Below, piece by piece: positions 61,787-64,000 of a DNA stretch of 64,000 nucleotides. The translations under genes and the position numbers were made by a program. Each line of letters starts with the position of its first letter. Positions within the stretch are counted from its first letter, which is position 1. The notes under the pieces were generated by a model. It made no database searches and was not told the DNA's origin. It worked only from the letters and a program-made list of their open reading frames with translations. The DNA comes from Paenibacillus mesophilus (GTDB lineage Bacteria > Bacillota > Bacilli > Paenibacillales > NBRC-103111): positions 62,001-126,000 of the forward strand of contig NZ_VCRA01000005.1 of the NCBI RefSeq assembly GCF_005938385.1. The letters run 5' to 3'.

Positions 61787-62204
61787 TCGGATTTCCTCCT
61801 GTTAGATGGTTGTTGCTGTTCAGCAGCATCTTTCTATTTCTGGCTCGCGAGTCATGTCGCTTGTGTTGTGCTTCCCCCCATTCGCTCCTCGGAAACCGTT
61901 TTCAGTGATATCATAACTTGACAAGGCGTTTAAATCTTTATTCAATTGATCGTTTTTTTTGTTATCTTGTTTGTTAAGTTGTTCGTTTCATTTGTACTTT
62001 CGTTCGGCATGCCTTCACGGTATTGTAGAAGTGAACGGCTGGAAAATGTTGCTGCAGCTAGAAAGATTGCGCTACAGGGGGACGTTGTTATTTGTACTTT
62101 TGCATTTTGCCGGAAAAAGACAAAAGCGAAGCCCGCGGCGCCCTAAGGCCCTCGAAGCTTCGCAAAAGGTAAACGACAGCCGATTATTCCGTTAGCCGGT
62201 CAAG
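61787..62204. other. intergenic stretch without a convincing gene
   Basis: 418 bases between two minus-strand genes. Frames here have no ribosome binding site. The stretch 61935-62010 is very T-rich and may contain the SBP promoter. GCGAAGC near 62128 can pair with GCTTCGC near 62156, a possible terminator for the hydrolase gene without a T-tail. Confidence 0.4.
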
Positions 62205-63257
62205 TTATATGGCGGTACTTCTCAAGGCTGATCCATGCAACACATGCTCGATCAAGATTCGTTCGTTCGCCTTGGCATCGTCGGGATGGAACGCATGAGA
62301 AGATTTGGGCGCCCAGAAAAACTTCTTGCCGTAAGGCGCCTCCAAATTCTCGAAGTAACGGAACGCCAGCTCCGGCATGACGTGCTTCTCCTGAGATCCG
62401 TGTATGAACACGACCGGCACCTCTACTCTCCGCACCTCGGAGAAAAAGTCGAAGCTGTTCAAGTCTCGCAGCATTTCATCGGTATAGGCAAGTTTGAAGC
62501 CCGATACAAAAGATTGAAACACATCCTTCAGCGAGTAGTCGGGCGATTTCAGCATAATCCGGAGCGTCTTATAGAACGTAGCGGAGTTATTGTCGCCGGC
62601 GTCGTGAAACATCGAATTATTTCGGATCAGCCATTTTCTTATAACGGACCACTGCTTGAAGCTCTCGAGGTACGGCGGCTCGCCCACCTCCGACAATTCC
62701 TTCAGCATTCCGGAGTGGTCCGTCCGCTTCGCTTTGTCGAGCAGCCAGTTGTAGCACAGCTTATCGTTCTCGACCCAATTCGTAATTTGCGAGAAAGCGG
62801 TATAGGAGTGAAACTTCTCGGGATGCCGGTGTATGAGCGGCAAACCGATAACGCTTCCCCAGGAGTGAGCCGCCAGATGGATTCTAGGCTGCCCGAATCG
62901 CGACCGCAACTGATCGGATAATTGTGCGGCGTCGCGTATAAACTGCTCCAGATGCATCGTTTGCTTCGGAATATGCTTCGAATACGACTTTCCCGTTCCG
63001 CGCTGATCCCAGTACACGACCGTAAAATGCTTCACCAGCTCCTTCGTGCAAGTGATCAGGGCATAATCCGTCCCCCGGCACGAAACGCCCGGAACCGGCA
63101 TGCTCGGACCACCGTGAATGAACAGCAATACCGGGTTGGCGGGATTATGGCTTTGAATTAGAATCGACTGCATGACGCCGCCGATTTCGAGCTTCTCGAT
63201 CGTATTGATACCGTGGACCGGGATCGAATAATCATTGTTTTTGCCCATAAAGATCAT
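62205..63257 (-). CDS. alpha/beta hydrolase, prolyl-aminopeptidase-like
   Basis: A 350-residue serine hydrolase. LLFIHGGPSMPVPG is the oxyanion loop, WDQRGTGKS follows, and the nucleophile elbow is HSWGSV. The catalytic Asp/His pair is probably in FIHGSQEKH and SSHAFHPDD. A helical cap spans about 165-270. GAAGGTG lies 6 bases before the ATG at 63257. The stop of the TetR gene (63270) is 12 bases upstream, so the pair form an operon. The substrate may be a peptide or ester. Confidence 0.85.
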   Translation of the reverse strand: MIFMGKNNDYSIPVHGINTIEKLEIGGVMQSILIQSHNPANPVLLFIHGGPSMPVPGVSCRGTDYALITCTKELVKHFTVVYWDQRGTGKSYSKHIPKQTMHLEQFIRDAAQLSDQLRSRFGQPRIHLAAHSWGSVIGLPLIHRHPEKFHSYTAFSQITNWVENDKLCYNWLLDKAKRTDHSGMLKELSEVGEPPYLESFKQWSVIRKWLIRNNSMFHDAGDNNSATFYKTLRIMLKSPDYSLKDVFQSFVSGFKLAYTDEMLRDLNSFDFFSEVRRVEVPVVFIHGSQEKHVMPELAFRYFENLEAPYGKKFFWAPKSSHAFHPDDAKANERILIEHVLHGSALRSTAI

Positions 63258-63269
63258 AACGAACACCTT

Positions 63270-63872
63270 CTATACTCGTATACGTTCGATAAAAAAAGCG
63301 GCATGCTCATACAGCTGCGCCTCCAGCTCCGATGTATCCTTGTTATCAAACTTCAATATCTGGTATTCCATGAACATCGCGAACACAGGGTACTGGTACT
63401 CTCTAGCCAGCGTCTTGGGACGGAGGCTGCGAATCTTCCCCGCCTCGATCATTTTGCCGAACATGACCTCCAGAAACCCGATGCTTTGCCCAAAAACGTC
63501 CTGCAGCAATATTTCCCTCGCCCTTTGGTGACTGAACTGCTCGATGTACAAAATTCTCGATATTCTCGACATCTCCGGATGATCCGCAATATGCGTTTTG
63601 TAGTTTTCGATCCCTTTGCGTAAAAACGCTTCCGGAGTCATCGCGATCAGGATGTCTTCCATCATCGCCGGAGGGGGGAAAATTTTCTTGTATCCTTCCT
63701 GGAACCGAGCGAATATCGTCAGCAGTATATCTTCCTTATTCTTGAAATGATAATACAGCGTACTTTCTTTAATCCCCACTACGCCTGTAATATCCCTTAT
63801 GGAAACGGAGCTGTAGCCTTGCCGGGAGAACAGGTCGATGGAAGTTTCCAGAATACGGTCTTTCGTATTCAC
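63270..63872 (-). CDS. TetR-family repressor
   Basis: A 200-residue regulator. HTH: KDRILETSIDLFSRQGYSSVSIRDITGVVGIKESTLYYHFKNKEDILLTIF. The C-terminal ligand domain is helical. It starts with GTG at 63872 behind GGGGTGA; the frame begins earlier but without a ribosome binding site. It precedes the hydrolase gene by 12 bases. The inverted repeat at 63894-63909 just upstream is the likely autoregulatory operator. Confidence 0.88.
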   Translation of the reverse strand: MNTKDRILETSIDLFSRQGYSSVSIRDITGVVGIKESTLYYHFKNKEDILLTIFARFQEGYKKIFPPPAMMEDILIAMTPEAFLRKGIENYKTHIADHPEMSRISRILYIEQFSHQRAREILLQDVFGQSIGFLEVMFGKMIEAGKIRSLRPKTLAREYQYPVFAMFMEYQILKFDNKDTSELEAQLYEHAAFFIERIRV

Positions 63873-63893
63873 AAGATCACCCCTGTCGCATAT

Positions 63894-63909
63894 TCTAACG
63901 AACGTTAGA
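63894..63909. promoter_or_regulatory. inverted repeat TCTAACG-AA-CGTTAGA, TetR operator candidate
   Basis: Seven-base arms separated by two bases, 22 bases before the TetR start codon. Size and position are typical for TetR-family autoregulation. Confidence 0.65.
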
Positions 63910-63932
63910 TAGTACGTCAACATCTATTATCC

Positions 63933-63961
63933 AAAAAAAAAGACCGCTAGCCACAGCGGTC
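63933..63961 (-). terminator. terminator of a gene beyond the window
   Basis: Minus-strand GACCGCT and AGCGGTC with a 6-base loop, then a run of T. It must belong to a minus-strand gene ending to the right of the window edge. Confidence 0.8.
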
Positions 63962-64000
63962 ATCAGAAATGTATATTGGTTCTCACGCAAACTAATAGAC

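Noticed and set aside
1..64000. CRISPR arrays, tRNA or rRNA genes, riboswitches
   Set aside because: No regularly spaced repeats, no cloverleaf-like or rRNA-like sequences and no known riboswitch core were recognised by eye; a covariance-model search would be needed to exclude small RNAs.

Overview
The window looks like a piece of a Paenibacillaceae chromosome (Paenibacillus/Cohnella type, Bacillota). It has strong GGAGG-type ribosome binding sites, frequent TTG and GTG starts, Gram-positive sugar-binding lipoproteins, and A/T-tailed hairpin terminators. Carbohydrate genes and one- or two-gene regulators dominate. I saw no rRNA, tRNA, CRISPR array or intact transposase.

Layout. 1-5.6 kb: the tail of an unknown gene, two solute-binding lipoproteins (SBPs) flanking a DUF1861/MTP-1 enzyme, and a divergent ArsR-type regulator. 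5.7-12.7 kb: a polysaccharide operon on the minus strand (GH2, metallo-beta-lactamase-fold hydrolase, GH43, sulfatase broken by one in-frame TGA, exported GH43 lipoprotein). Remnants of paralogous regulators lie inside and upstream of it. 12.7-17.3 kb: a decayed region around one intact Tat-exported beta-helix protein, with pieces of an ArsR regulator, an SRPBCC protein, a methyltransferase, a P-loop kinase and a second beta-helix protein. 18.4-24.5 kb: a minus-strand operon (RpiR regulator, N-succinylamino-acid racemase-type enolase, COG3375 acetyltransferase, alpha/beta hydrolase, M20 amidohydrolase) that fits the known D- to L-amino-acid conversion route, plus one unexplained hydrolase. 24.7-28.9 kb: AlkD-type repair protein, a Gfo/Idh/MocA dehydrogenase, an oligogalacturonate-lyase-like propeller, a sugar isomerase/epimerase and the last codons of a lost SBP.

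29-37.8 kb: regulators (AraC, GntR, ArsR with SRPBCC, TetR, AraC), MOSC and GNAT proteins, and two MFS exporters. 38-43.5 kb: a LolD/MacB-like ABC-FtsX pair, then a WYL regulator followed by two tandem paralogs that look like papain/C39-fold proteins, and a 62-residue zinc-ribbon protein. 43.6-44.4 kb: debris (SBP tail, serine-recombinase fragment, ORF with an internal TGA). 44.5-48.7 kb: MerR plus GH29 fucosidase, a Crp/Fnr regulator and a serine hydrolase. 48.8-53.8 kb: an SBP, a phytanoyl-CoA-dioxygenase-HEAT fusion, an amidohydrolase and a DUF1080 protein; the dioxygenase and amidohydrolase genes share an 18-bp upstream palindrome. 54-64 kb: coiled-coil protein, VOC protein, NAD-epimerase, a 1232-residue secreted beta-propeller/Ig protein, a two-domain beta/gamma-crystallin, a fourth SBP, and an alpha/beta hydrolase with its TetR regulator.

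The overall picture is glycan scavenging. Four intact SBPs share a conserved motif but have no permeases or ATPases beside them, so they presumably dock on a transporter encoded elsewhere. Remnants of two more SBPs and of several regulators show that such modules are gained and lost here. Functions are from motif recognition by eye; no database search was run.
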